Source of the DNA: Nocardioides sp. S5
GTDB lineage: Bacteria; Actinomycetota; Actinomycetes; Propionibacteriales; Nocardioidaceae
Length of the DNA stretch: 64,000 nucleotides
Assembly (NCBI RefSeq): GCF_017310035.1
Contig: NZ_CP022296.1
Location: 682,001-746,000 of the forward strand
Direction: 5' to 3'
A program made the translations under genes and the position numbers. Shown in pieces: positions 41,456 through 50,203 of this stretch (within the stretch, counting starts at the first letter, position 1; each line of letters begins with the position of its first letter). Below the pieces are notes generated by a model, which worked only from the letters and a program-made list of their open reading frames with translations, made no database searches and was not told the origin of the DNA.

Positions 41456-42280
41456 ATGGCTCTCAAGGACGTCTACGCCAAGCCGCTGGCCTCGCTCGAC
41501 ACCCTCGGCGGCCAGCTCGCCTTCCACCTGGGCGTGCTGCGCGCGATCCCGCGATCGATCGCCCGCTACCCCCGCGAGATCATGCGGATCCTCGCCGAGG
41601 TCACCCTCGGCACGGGTGCGCTCGCCGTCATCGGCGGCACCGTCGGCGTCATCATCGGCATGACGTTCTTCACCGGTGCGCAGGTCGGTCTCTCCGGCTA
41701 CGCCGCGCTCAACCAGCTCGGCACCGCGGCCTTCGCCGGCTTCGTCTCGGCCTACTTCAACACCCGCGAGATCGCCCCGCTGGTGGCCGGGATCGCGCTC
41801 GCCGCCACCGTGGGCTGCGGCTTCACCGCCCAGCTCGGCGCGATGCGGATCTCGGAGGAGGTCGACGCGCTCGAGGTGATGGCGATCCCGTCGATGCCGT
41901 TCCTCGTCGCCACCCGCGTGGTCGGCGGACTGATCGCGATCATCCCGCTCTACGTCGTGGGCCTGCTGTCCTCCTACTTCGCCAGCCGGCTCGTGGTGAC
42001 CCAGATCTACGGTCAGTCGCCGGGCACCTACGACCACTACTTCAACGCGTTCCTGCCGCCGGGCGACGTGCTGTGGTCCTTCGGCAAGGTCCTCGTCTTC
42101 GCGGTGACGGTGATCCTCATCCACTGCTACCACGGCTACAACGCCTCCGGCGGTCCCGCCGGGGTGGGCGTCGCGGTGGGACGCGCGGTGCGGACCAGCA
42201 TCGTGGCGATCAACGTCCTCGACCTGCTCCTGTCCATGGCGATCTGGGGCGCGGCCACGACCGTGCGGCTGGCGGGGTGA
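41456..42280 (+). CDS. yrbEB: YrbE/MlaE-family permease B
   Basis: 274 residues, 1 bp after permease A. Same fold: RSIARYPREIMRILAEVTLG near 36, QLGAMRISEEVDALEVMAIP near 125-144 coupling helix, and ASRLVVTQIYGQSPGTYDHYF near 181. YrbEA and YrbEB dimerise and bind MceG in the membrane. Confidence 0.93.
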   Translation: MALKDVYAKPLASLDTLGGQLAFHLGVLRAIPRSIARYPREIMRILAEVTLGTGALAVIGGTVGVIIGMTFFTGAQVGLSGYAALNQLGTAAFAGFVSAYFNTREIAPLVAGIALAATVGCGFTAQLGAMRISEEVDALEVMAIPSMPFLVATRVVGGLIAIIPLYVVGLLSSYFASRLVVTQIYGQSPGTYDHYFNAFLPPGDVLWSFGKVLVFAVTVILIHCYHGYNASGGPAGVGVAVGRAVRTSIVAINVLDLLLSMAIWGAATTVRLAG

Positions 42281-42285
42281 GGCAG

Positions 42286-43560
42286 ATGAGGACCAAGTCC
42301 CTGGGCATCGTCTTCCTGGTGCTGATGCTCGCCTCGGTGTGGCTGACCTACGGCGTGTTCACGCAGAAGTTCAGCGACTACGACGAGGTCACCGTGAAGG
42401 CCTCGCGCATCGGCCTCCAGCTGCCCCAGCGCGCCGACGTCAAGATCAAGGGCGTCATCGTGGGGGAGGTGCTCGACTACGAGCCCACCGCGGAGGGCGC
42501 CGACATCACGCTCGGCCTCTACGAGGACCGCACGACCCAGGTCCCGAACGACGTGACGGCCTCGATCCTGCCCAAGACGCTCTTCGGCGAGAAGTTCGTC
42601 TCGCTCATCGTCCCCGAGGGCGGGTCCGACGCGGCGCCGATCGCCGACGGCGACGTCATCGAGCGCACCGACCTCTCCATCGAGGTCGAGCAGGTGCTCA
42701 GCGACCTCTACCCGCTCCTGCGCGCGGTCCAGCCCGCCGACCTCAACATGACCCTGAACGCCGTCGCCACGGCGCTGGAGGGTCGCGGCGAGCAGCTCGG
42801 CGAGAGCCTGGAGACGCTCGACGGCTACCTGACCCGCTTCAACCCCGAGCTCCCCGGGCTGGTCGAGGACCTTCGCCTGACCGCCGAGGTGTCCGACACG
42901 TACGCCGACGTGCTGCCCGAGGTCGCGACGATCCTGCGCAACACGATCACCACCACCACGACGCTCGAGGGGCGCGAGGACAAGCTGAAGGCGCTCTTCA
43001 ACGACGTGGCCAAGCTGTCGACGGTCGCCGAGCGCTTCACCCGCGACAACGGCGACAACCTGGTGCGCCTCGCCGACCTCGGCGCCGCCCAGCTCGAGGT
43101 GTTCGCGCGCTACGCCCCGGGCTATCCGTGCCTGCTCGGCGGCATCGTGGGTGCCGGCGACCTCCAGGCGGAGGCGTTCCGCGGCTTCACCCTCCACATC
43201 GTGCTGGAGACGCTGCCCAACCAGCCGCGCGGCTACGGCCCCCAGGACGCTCCGATCTACGGCGACAAGCGCGGCTACTACTGCGGTCGCCTGCCCAACC
43301 CGCCGTGGTCGCAGAGCAACCCCGTCACCCACCAGCCCGACTTCGTCGACGGTGTCGACGAGCCCACCGGCAAGGGCACCAGCCGCGTCGGTCCCGGCTG
43401 GTCGGGCACGGCCGCCGGGTTCGTCGGCGGCCGCGAGGAGTCGGCACTGCTCAAGGCCCTGCTCGCGCCCGGCCTCGGCGTCACCGCGGACGACGTGCCC
43501 GACCTGGGGGTCCTGCTCGTGGGACCCATGGCACGCGGGGCGGAGGTGTCGCTGCGATGA
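42286..43560 (+). CDS. Mce family protein, MceA position
   Basis: 424 residues from ATG 42286, with GTGAGG as ribosome-binding site overlapping the upstream stop; a GTG at 42277 is an alternative. One N-terminal membrane helix (5-22), then the MlaD/MCE beta-barrel domain (about 35-115; PQRADVKIKGVIVGEVLDYE, PKTLFGEKFVSLIVPEGG), then a long helical region (120-265) and a C-terminal domain with YAPGYPCLLGGIV near 280. It forms one of six subunits of the lipid-conducting tube across the cell wall. Confidence 0.9.
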   Translation: MRTKSLGIVFLVLMLASVWLTYGVFTQKFSDYDEVTVKASRIGLQLPQRADVKIKGVIVGEVLDYEPTAEGADITLGLYEDRTTQVPNDVTASILPKTLFGEKFVSLIVPEGGSDAAPIADGDVIERTDLSIEVEQVLSDLYPLLRAVQPADLNMTLNAVATALEGRGEQLGESLETLDGYLTRFNPELPGLVEDLRLTAEVSDTYADVLPEVATILRNTITTTTTLEGREDKLKALFNDVAKLSTVAERFTRDNGDNLVRLADLGAAQLEVFARYAPGYPCLLGGIVGAGDLQAEAFRGFTLHIVLETLPNQPRGYGPQDAPIYGDKRGYYCGRLPNPPWSQSNPVTHQPDFVDGVDEPTGKGTSRVGPGWSGTAAGFVGGREESALLKALLAPGLGVTADDVPDLGVLLVGPMARGAEVSLR

Positions 43561-44594
43561 GGGGACTGCTGGACAAGAAGACGTCGATCGACCTGGTCAA
43601 GCTCCTGGTCTTCGTGGTCGTGACCTCGCTCGCCACCAGCGTGCTCGTGGTGACGATCGGCAACCTCGGCTTCGGCTCCTCGCGGGAGTACAGCGCGGAG
43701 TTCACCGACGCCACCGGTGTCACCAAGGGCGACGACATCCGCGTCGCCGGAGTCCGGGTCGGCACCGTGGACGAGGTCGAGATCATCGACCGCTCCCGCG
43801 CGCTGGTCACCTTCTCCGTCGACGACGACACCTCGGTCAACGGCGGCACCAACGCCGCGATCCGCTACCGCAACCTCGTCGGCCAGCGCTACATCTCGCT
43901 GACCCAGGAGGTGGGCGACACCCAGCGGCTCCCCGACGGCGCGACCATCCCGGTCTCCCGCACGCGTGCGGCGCTCGACCTGACGGTGCTCTTCAACGGC
44001 TTCAAGCCGCTCTTCCAGGCGCTGTCGCCCGAGGACGTCAACCAGCTGTCCTACGAGCTGATCCAGGTGTTCCAGGGCGAGGGCGGGACCCTCGAGGGAC
44101 TGCTGGCCCACACCGCCTCGGTCACCTCGACGCTCGCCGACCGCGACCAGGTGATCGGGGACCTGATCGACAACCTGTCGCTCGTGCTCGACCACGTGGC
44201 CGACCGTGACAAGCAGCTCACCCGGTTGATCCGGTCGTTCCGCACCCTCGTCGGTGGCCTGAAGAAGGACCGCTTCGCGATCCTCGGCTCGCTGGAGGAG
44301 GTCTCGACGCTGTCGGTGGAGACCGCGTCGCTGATCGACGGGATCCGCGAGCCCCTGGTCAAGGACATCAAGGAGCTGCGCACCGTCGCGGGCAACATCG
44401 ACAAGAACAAGGCCGAGCTCGACCGGGCGCTGCAGGTGCTGCCGATCAAGCTGAACAAGATCGGGCGCACCGCCATCTACGGGTCGTTCTTCAACTTCTA
44501 CCTCTGCGAGTTCCAGGGGCGGGTCAACCTGCCCAACAACGTCTCGCTCCCGGTGAAGTACAACACCGGCTCGGACAGGTGTGATCTCGGATGA
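43557..44594 (+). CDS. Mce family protein, MceB position
   Basis: 345 residues; start overlaps the previous stop (ATGA). N-terminal membrane helix (about 14-34), MCE domain FTDATGVTKGDDIRVAGVRVGTVDEVEI near 48-75 and YRNLVGQRYISLTQ near 103, then helices to about 300, ending in NFYLCEFQGRVNLPNNV, the MceB-type C-terminal Cys segment. Second of six Mce subunits. Confidence 0.9.
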   Translation: MRGLLDKKTSIDLVKLLVFVVVTSLATSVLVVTIGNLGFGSSREYSAEFTDATGVTKGDDIRVAGVRVGTVDEVEIIDRSRALVTFSVDDDTSVNGGTNAAIRYRNLVGQRYISLTQEVGDTQRLPDGATIPVSRTRAALDLTVLFNGFKPLFQALSPEDVNQLSYELIQVFQGEGGTLEGLLAHTASVTSTLADRDQVIGDLIDNLSLVLDHVADRDKQLTRLIRSFRTLVGGLKKDRFAILGSLEEVSTLSVETASLIDGIREPLVKDIKELRTVAGNIDKNKAELDRALQVLPIKLNKIGRTAIYGSFFNFYLCEFQGRVNLPNNVSLPVKYNTGSDRCDLG

Positions 44595-45553
44595 AGCCTT
44601 ATCGGGAGCGCAACCCGGTCGTCGTCGGGGCCGTCAGCCTCGTCGTCCTCGCGATGGTGCTGGTCGCCGCGCTGCGCGCCGACGACCTGCCGGTCATCGG
44701 TGGCGGGGACACCTACCACGCGATGTTCACCGAGGCGGGCGGGCTCAAGGTCAACGACGAGGTCCGCATCGCCGGCGTACGCGTGGGCAAGGTCGACGAG
44801 ATCGCGCTGGCCGGTGACGAGGTGCGGGTGAGCTTCAAGGTCGACGACGCCGCCGACTTCGGCCCCGACACCCGCGCCGCCATCAAGGTCAAGACGATCC
44901 TGGGCTCGATGTTCCTCGCGCTGGAGCCTGCGGGCGGCGGCCAGCTCGACGAGGGCGCGACCATCCCGGCCGCGCGCACGTCGTCGCCCTTCGACGTGGT
45001 GGAGGCGTTCGAGGGACTGGCCTCGACCTCGGAGCAGATCGACACCGACCAGCTGGCCGAGTCGCTGACCACGCTGGCCGACCTGACCCGCAACACCCCC
45101 GACGAGTTCCGCGGCGCACTCAGCGGCCTCAGTCGCCTCTCGGCCAACATCGCCGAGAAGGACACCCAGCTCAACACTCTGCTCGTCAACCTCGAGCGGG
45201 TCTCCACCGTCCTCGACGAGCGCGACGAGGACATCATCGCGCTGATGGAGGACAGCGACGTGCTGTTCCGCGCGCTGGTCGCGCGCCGCGACGCCGTCCA
45301 CGACCTTCTCGTCTCCAGCACCCGGCTGTCGAAGGAGCTGACCACGTTGATCCGCCAGTCGCGCGAGGACCTCAAGCCGGCGCTGGCGCACCTGGAGAAC
45401 GTCATCGCGGTGCTCAACAAGAACGAGGACAACCTCGACAGCAGCCTGCGGCTGATGGCGCCCTTCTACCGCGTCTTCGCCAACACGCTCGGCACCGGCC
45501 CGTGGTTCGACACGTGGATCTCGAACTTCCCTCCCGTCCCGCAGGTGGGCTGA
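44591..45553 (+). CDS. Mce family protein, MceC position
   Basis: 320 residues; ATGA overlap with the previous gene. Starts MKPYRERNPVVVGAVSLVVLAM (membrane helix 10-25), the usual MceC start; MCE domain FTEAGGLKVNDEVRIAGVRVGKVDEI near 46-71 and VKTILGSMFLALEPAGGG near 99. Ends shortly after GTGPWFDTWISNFPPVPQ, without the Pro-rich tail of some MceC proteins. Confidence 0.9.
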   Translation: MKPYRERNPVVVGAVSLVVLAMVLVAALRADDLPVIGGGDTYHAMFTEAGGLKVNDEVRIAGVRVGKVDEIALAGDEVRVSFKVDDAADFGPDTRAAIKVKTILGSMFLALEPAGGGQLDEGATIPAARTSSPFDVVEAFEGLASTSEQIDTDQLAESLTTLADLTRNTPDEFRGALSGLSRLSANIAEKDTQLNTLLVNLERVSTVLDERDEDIIALMEDSDVLFRALVARRDAVHDLLVSSTRLSKELTTLIRQSREDLKPALAHLENVIAVLNKNEDNLDSSLRLMAPFYRVFANTLGTGPWFDTWISNFPPVPQVG

Positions 45554-45556
45554 CCC

Positions 45557-46702
45557 ATGGACCTCGTGAAGCGCCTCCTCGTCCCCCTCGTCGTGCTCGG
45601 CTTCGTCGTCGCGGCGGCCGTCAGCGTCCTCGGTGGCGACACCGCCCGGACCGTCGTGGCCCACTTCCCCCGCACGATCTCCGTCTACGAGGGCAGCGAC
45701 GTCCGCGTCCTCGGCGTGCCCGTCGGCACGGTGACCCGCGTCGAGCCCACCGGCACCGACGTCGAGGTGACCATGACGTACGACGACGAGGTGAAGTTGC
45801 CGGCCGACGCCAAGGCCGTCATCATCGCGCCGTCGGTGGTCGGCGACCGCTACGTCCAGCTGACGCCGGCCTACTCCGGCACCGGCGAGGTCCTCGCCGA
45901 CGGGGCCGAGCTCAGCGTCGACCAGACCTCCGAGCCGCTCGAGCTCGACCAGATCTACGACAGCCTCGACCGCCTCAACGTGGCACTCGGCCCGCGGGGC
46001 GCCAACCGGACCGGCGCGCTGTCGGACCTGCTCTCGGTCACGGCCGACAACTTCGGCGGCCAGGGCACGACCTTCCGCCAGACGATCAAGGACTTCTCGC
46101 GGCTCAGCGCCACGCTCGCCGGCAACTCCGACGAGCTGTTCGGGTCGGTGGAGGCGCTGGGCGGCTTCATGGCCACGCTCGCCGAGAACGACCAGACCGT
46201 GCGGCAGTTCAACCAGTCGCTCGCCGACGTGTCGACCATGCTGGAGGGCGAGCGCGAGGAGCTGGTCGCGGCGACGAGGAACCTGTCGGTCGCGCTGAAC
46301 GCCGTCAAGGGCTTCGTGGAGGAGAACAAGGACTCGCTGACCCGCAACATCAGCGGCCTGAACCGGGTCTCCAAGGTGCTGGTGCGCCAGCGTGCGGCGC
46401 TCGACGAGATCCTCCGGGTCGCCCCGGGTGCGCTGAACAACCTGGCCCTGACCTACAACCCGCAGGCCGGCACGCTCGACACCCGCGCCAACTTCGGCCA
46501 GAGCATCGAGCAGCTCGAGGCCGACCCCGCGGCGCTGCTGTGCGGTTTCGTCGGGCAGGTCGAGCGCTCCGGCCAGGCCTGCGACACGATCACCGAGCTG
46601 CTCTCGCGCAGCCGTCCGGGCGCCCTGGGCGAGCCCGACGTGCTGCCGGCGCGCGACGTGTTCGACCCCAGCCTCGGTGGACTCGTGGAGGTGGAGCGAT
46701 GA
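45557..46702 (+). CDS. Mce family protein, MceD position
   Basis: 381 residues, 3 bp after MceC. Membrane helix 6-25; MCE domain YEGSDVRVLGVPVGTVTRVEP near 51-71 and APSVVGDRYVQLTPAY near 95; a helical segment full of Asn and Ser follows; C-terminal LTYNPQAGTLDTRANFGQ near 299 and a Cys pair in LLCGFVGQVERSGQACD near 328. Fourth Mce subunit. Confidence 0.9.
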   Translation: MDLVKRLLVPLVVLGFVVAAAVSVLGGDTARTVVAHFPRTISVYEGSDVRVLGVPVGTVTRVEPTGTDVEVTMTYDDEVKLPADAKAVIIAPSVVGDRYVQLTPAYSGTGEVLADGAELSVDQTSEPLELDQIYDSLDRLNVALGPRGANRTGALSDLLSVTADNFGGQGTTFRQTIKDFSRLSATLAGNSDELFGSVEALGGFMATLAENDQTVRQFNQSLADVSTMLEGEREELVAATRNLSVALNAVKGFVEENKDSLTRNISGLNRVSKVLVRQRAALDEILRVAPGALNNLALTYNPQAGTLDTRANFGQSIEQLEADPAALLCGFVGQVERSGQACDTITELLSRSRPGALGEPDVLPARDVFDPSLGGLVEVER

Positions 46703-48138
46703 CCCGCGTGAAGACCCTCGTGCTGGGCGTCCTGGCGGCGATGTTCCTCTCCGCGTGCGACGCCAGCGTCTACTCCCTGCCGCTGCCCGGCGGGCCCGAC
46801 GTCGGAGACGACCCGATCACGGTCAAGGTGGAGTTCGCCGACGTGCTCGACCTGGTGCCGCAGTCGACGGTCAAGGTCAACGACGTCAGCGTCGGCAAGG
46901 TGACCGAGATCGACCTCCAGGGCTACCAGGCGCTGGTGACGATGGTGCTGCGACGCGACGTCGACCTGCCCGGCAACGCCGTGGCCGAGCTCCGGCAGAC
47001 CAGCCTGCTCGGCGAGAAGTTCGTCCAGCTCAGTGCGCCCGCCGAGGGCGCCGTCGCCGACCGGCTCGAGGACGGCGAGGTCATCCCGATCGAGCGCGCC
47101 GGGCGCAACCCGGAGGTCGAGGAGGTGCTCGGCGCGCTGAGCCTGCTGCTCAACGGCGGCGGCGTGGCCCAGCTGAAGACGATCACCCAGGAGCTCAACC
47201 TGGCCCTCGAGGGCCGCGAGGACTCGGCCCGTTCGGTGCTGCGCAACCTGCGCACCTTCACCGGCCAGCTCGACGACAACAAGGCCGACATCGTCGCCGC
47301 GATCGAGTCGCTCAACCGGCTCGCGATCGCCGCGGAGAAGCAGCTGCCCACGATCGACAAGGCGCTCGAGGAGCTGCCCAGCGCGCTCGACTCGATCGAC
47401 CGACAGCGCGACGACCTCGTCGAGATGCTCGCCGCGCTCAACGACCTCTCCGACGTCGCGGTCGACGTGATCGCGGAGTCGAAGGACGCCACCATCACCT
47501 CGCTCAAGCGGCTCAACCCGGTCCTCACCCAGCTCGCGGCGTCCGGCGACGACTTCACCAACGCCTTCCACGTCTTCCTCACCTACCCGTTCGTCGACGA
47601 GGTCGTCGGCCGCGACCCGCAGGTCGCGCGCAACCTGCACATGGGCGACTACACCAACCTGTCGATCACCCTCGACGTCGACCTCACCTCGATCCCCACC
47701 ACGATCCCGACGACGCTGCCGACCGAGGCCTGCATCCCGCTCAGCCAGCTGCCGCAGGACGGTCCGCTGCCCGACACCAGCCGGCTGTGCCAGGACGCGC
47801 TCGACGCGATCAACGACTGCCTCGAGGGCCTCCGGCGCGGCGACGTCACCGCGTGCCTGGGCCTGCCCGGCTCGGTGATCGCCGCGGTCTGCGAGCAGGC
47901 CCCGGTCCCGGGCCTCTGCGGCGGCTCCGGCACCCCGACCCTGCCGCTGCCGACCCCGACCGCGCCGACCCTCCCGGTCCCGAGCCTGCCGACGATCACG
48001 TTGCCCGGCCTGCCCCGCGCAGCGGCGTACGACGACCCTCCCGACCCGGAGCGCGGACCCACGATCGGACAGCTGAGCGAGATGTACGACCCGGCCCTCG
48101 TGAGCCTGCTCGTGCCCGGGATGGTGGTGGAGCGATGA
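46699..48138 (+). CDS. Mce family lipoprotein, MceE position
   Basis: 479 residues; ATGA overlap. Lipoprotein signal: MTRVKTLVLGVLAAMFLSAC with lipobox LSAC and lipid Cys20, as in LprK-type MceE. The MCE domain spans about 40-120 (VKVNDVSVGKVTEIDLQGY; TSLLGEKFVQLSAPAEG). After the helical region a segment (about 350-420) contains six Cys and is followed by a Pro/Thr/Leu-rich stretch (PTLPLPTPTAPTLPVPSLP), then a short conserved-looking tail. The Cys-rich insertion is unusual and could be disulfide-bonded outside the membrane. Confidence 0.9.
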   Translation: MTRVKTLVLGVLAAMFLSACDASVYSLPLPGGPDVGDDPITVKVEFADVLDLVPQSTVKVNDVSVGKVTEIDLQGYQALVTMVLRRDVDLPGNAVAELRQTSLLGEKFVQLSAPAEGAVADRLEDGEVIPIERAGRNPEVEEVLGALSLLLNGGGVAQLKTITQELNLALEGREDSARSVLRNLRTFTGQLDDNKADIVAAIESLNRLAIAAEKQLPTIDKALEELPSALDSIDRQRDDLVEMLAALNDLSDVAVDVIAESKDATITSLKRLNPVLTQLAASGDDFTNAFHVFLTYPFVDEVVGRDPQVARNLHMGDYTNLSITLDVDLTSIPTTIPTTLPTEACIPLSQLPQDGPLPDTSRLCQDALDAINDCLEGLRRGDVTACLGLPGSVIAAVCEQAPVPGLCGGSGTPTLPLPTPTAPTLPVPSLPTITLPGLPRAAAYDDPPDPERGPTIGQLSEMYDPALVSLLVPGMVVER

Positions 48139-49448
48139 TCACCCGTCGGACCAAGGTGCAGCTGCTGGTCTTCGCCCTCATCACGCTGGTGGGAGTGAGC
48201 TTCGTAGGCGCCCGCTACGCCCGCCTCGACCGCCTCGTGCTCGACCAGAGCTACACGGTCGTCGCGCACTTCGCCGACTCCGGCGGCGCCTTCCAGGGCG
48301 CGGAGGTCTCCTACCGCGGCGTGCGGGTCGGCGAGGTGAGCGAGCTTGTCCTCACCGACGACGGGGTCGACATCGTGCTGGACATCGACGACGAGTTCGA
48401 CGACATCCCGGCCGACGCCCACGCCCTGGTGGGCAACCGGTCGGCGGTCGGCGAGCAGTACGTCGAGCTCCAGCCGCAGAGCGACGACGGCCCCTTCCTC
48501 CGTGAGGACTCGGAGATCTCACGCGACCGCACCACGACGCCGATCCAGACCGACACGCTGCTCACCCACCTCGACGAGACGGTGCGCAGCGTCGACGCCG
48601 ACGACCTCCGCACGGTCACCTCGGAGTTCGGGCTCGCCTTCAACGGCGCGGGCGAGGACCTCCAGACCATCCTTGACAGCAGCAGCGAGTTCATCACCGC
48701 CGCGGAGCAGAACTTCGACGTCACCGTGGACCTGATCCGCGACAGCAACACCGTGCTCAACGGCCAGATCGACTCCGAGGGTGCGTTCCGCCGCTTCGCC
48801 CGCGACCTGTCGGCGTTCTCCACCACGGTCGCGGACAACGACGACGACCTGCGCCGGCTGATCGACGATGGCTCGCTCGGCGCCAACGAGCTGCGCACCT
48901 TCCTCGAGGCCAACGAGGTCGAGCTCGGCGAGCTGATCAACAACCTGGTCACGACCGGGGAGATCGTCGTCAAGCACCTCGGCGGCATCGAGCAGCTGCT
49001 GGTGATCTACCCCTACGTCGTCGAGGGCGGCTTCACCGTGGTGTCCAAGTCGCCCGGCACAGGCCTGTACGACGCCCACTTCGGCATGGTGCTCACCGAG
49101 GAGCCGCACGTGTGCATCGGCGGCTACGAGGGCACCGACCGCCGCTCTCCGCTCGACGGCAGCAACCGGCCCATGCAGGAGGGCGCCGGCTGCACCGAGC
49201 CCGCGTCGAAGTCCAACGCCCGCGGCGCGCAGAACATCCAGGCCCCCCGGGCAGCGACCGGCTGGGGGGAGGCGGACTTCGCCCACGACCCGGAGACTGG
49301 CGCGGTGACCTCCGACCCGGCCGAGATCCGGCGGCTGCTCGGCGAGCGCCCGTCGGCGCCCGGGACCCTCGGCGAGGACTCGTGGAAGTGGCTCTACCTC
49401 GAGCCGCTGCTGGCCGGGGGCGTGACCTCGCCGACCGCGGCTCGTTGA
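48135..49448 (+). CDS. Mce family protein, MceF position
   Basis: 437 residues; ATGA overlap. Starts MITRRTKVQLLVFALITLVG (membrane helix 8-25), the usual MceF start. MCE domain FADSGGAFQGAEVSYRGVRVGEVSEL near 45-70 and GNRSAVGEQYVELQPQSDDG near 102; then helices and a C-terminal domain with YPYVVEGGFTVVSKSPGTGLYDAHFGMVL near 290. Last of the six Mce subunits. Confidence 0.9.
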   Translation: MITRRTKVQLLVFALITLVGVSFVGARYARLDRLVLDQSYTVVAHFADSGGAFQGAEVSYRGVRVGEVSELVLTDDGVDIVLDIDDEFDDIPADAHALVGNRSAVGEQYVELQPQSDDGPFLREDSEISRDRTTTPIQTDTLLTHLDETVRSVDADDLRTVTSEFGLAFNGAGEDLQTILDSSSEFITAAEQNFDVTVDLIRDSNTVLNGQIDSEGAFRRFARDLSAFSTTVADNDDDLRRLIDDGSLGANELRTFLEANEVELGELINNLVTTGEIVVKHLGGIEQLLVIYPYVVEGGFTVVSKSPGTGLYDAHFGMVLTEEPHVCIGGYEGTDRRSPLDGSNRPMQEGAGCTEPASKSNARGAQNIQAPRAATGWGEADFAHDPETGAVTSDPAEIRRLLGERPSAPGTLGEDSWKWLYLEPLLAGGVTSPTAAR

Positions 49449-49453
49449 ACCCA

Positions 49454-49478
49454 GCAGGACCCCGGGAGGGGGTCCTGC
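49454..49478 (+). terminator. Hairpin between mceF and Mce-associated genes
   Basis: GCAGGACCCC (49454-49463), loop GGGAG, GGGGTCCTGC (49469-49478): perfect 10-bp stem, 5 nt after the mceF stop, without T-tract. The next gene has its own GAGGGAGGG ribosome-binding site; the hairpin may lower expression of the distal genes. Confidence 0.5.
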
Positions 49479-49501
49479 CCCGTTCTCGAGGGAGGGAACC
49501 G

Positions 49502-50203
49502 ATGTCCGTGCTGTCCGACTCGGCCCGTCGCGACGACGTCGCGACCGCGCCGGTGTCCCCGGGTGCCGATCCCGGCACCGAACCCGCCGGCGTACGCCGT
49601 CCGCAGCGGCGACGCACCGTGCTCGCCGCCGCCCTCGCGCTCGTCGCGGTGGCCTGCGTCGCGCTCATGGCCTGGATGTCCTTCGGGGGACGCGGCTCCG
49701 GCCCCGACGGCACGCTGAGCCTGCCCGAGGAGCGTGAGCAGGTCATGGGCCTGACCAGCCAGTTCGTCAAGCGGCTCGGCACCTACAGCCCCGACATGCT
49801 CGACGACTCCGGCCAGATGCCGGCCTACCGCGAGCAGGTGCGCGAGGTCATCACCCCCAAGTTCGCCGCCGACTTCGACCAGGAGGTCGCCACCGCCGAG
49901 CAGCTCGTCGCGCAGGGCGGCATCACCCGCAGCGCGGACGTCTTCGCCACGGCCGTGTCCTCGATCGACGACGACTCGGCACGCGTCCTCGTGGCCGGCG
50001 CCTTCACCGACAGCTACCGGCAGGGCGAGGGGGACGAGGCCCAGGCCGTCGACCAGGAGCCGCTGCCCTTCCGCTTCACCGTCGACCTCGTGGTGATCGA
50101 GGGGGAGTGGCTCGTCGACGACTTCTCCCCGGTGAGCAGTGGCGAGGGGCAGGGGCAGGCGCCCGGCACGGCGCCGGCCCCGGGAGAGGGGAGCACCCCG
50201 TGA
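49502..50203 (+). CDS. Mce-associated membrane protein
   Basis: 233 residues. Cytosolic tail (1-40, ending RRPQRRR), one membrane helix TVLAAALALVAVACVALMAWMSF (about 39-61) and an extracytoplasmic NTF2-like domain ending FTVDLVVIEGEWLVDDFSPV, typical of Mce-associated proteins (Mas/Mam). These are thought to stabilise Mce complexes. The Pro/Gly tail is variable. GTGA overlap with the next gene. Confidence 0.85.
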   Translation: MSVLSDSARRDDVATAPVSPGADPGTEPAGVRRPQRRRTVLAAALALVAVACVALMAWMSFGGRGSGPDGTLSLPEEREQVMGLTSQFVKRLGTYSPDMLDDSGQMPAYREQVREVITPKFAADFDQEVATAEQLVAQGGITRSADVFATAVSSIDDDSARVLVAGAFTDSYRQGEGDEAQAVDQEPLPFRFTVDLVVIEGEWLVDDFSPVSSGEGQGQAPGTAPAPGEGSTP

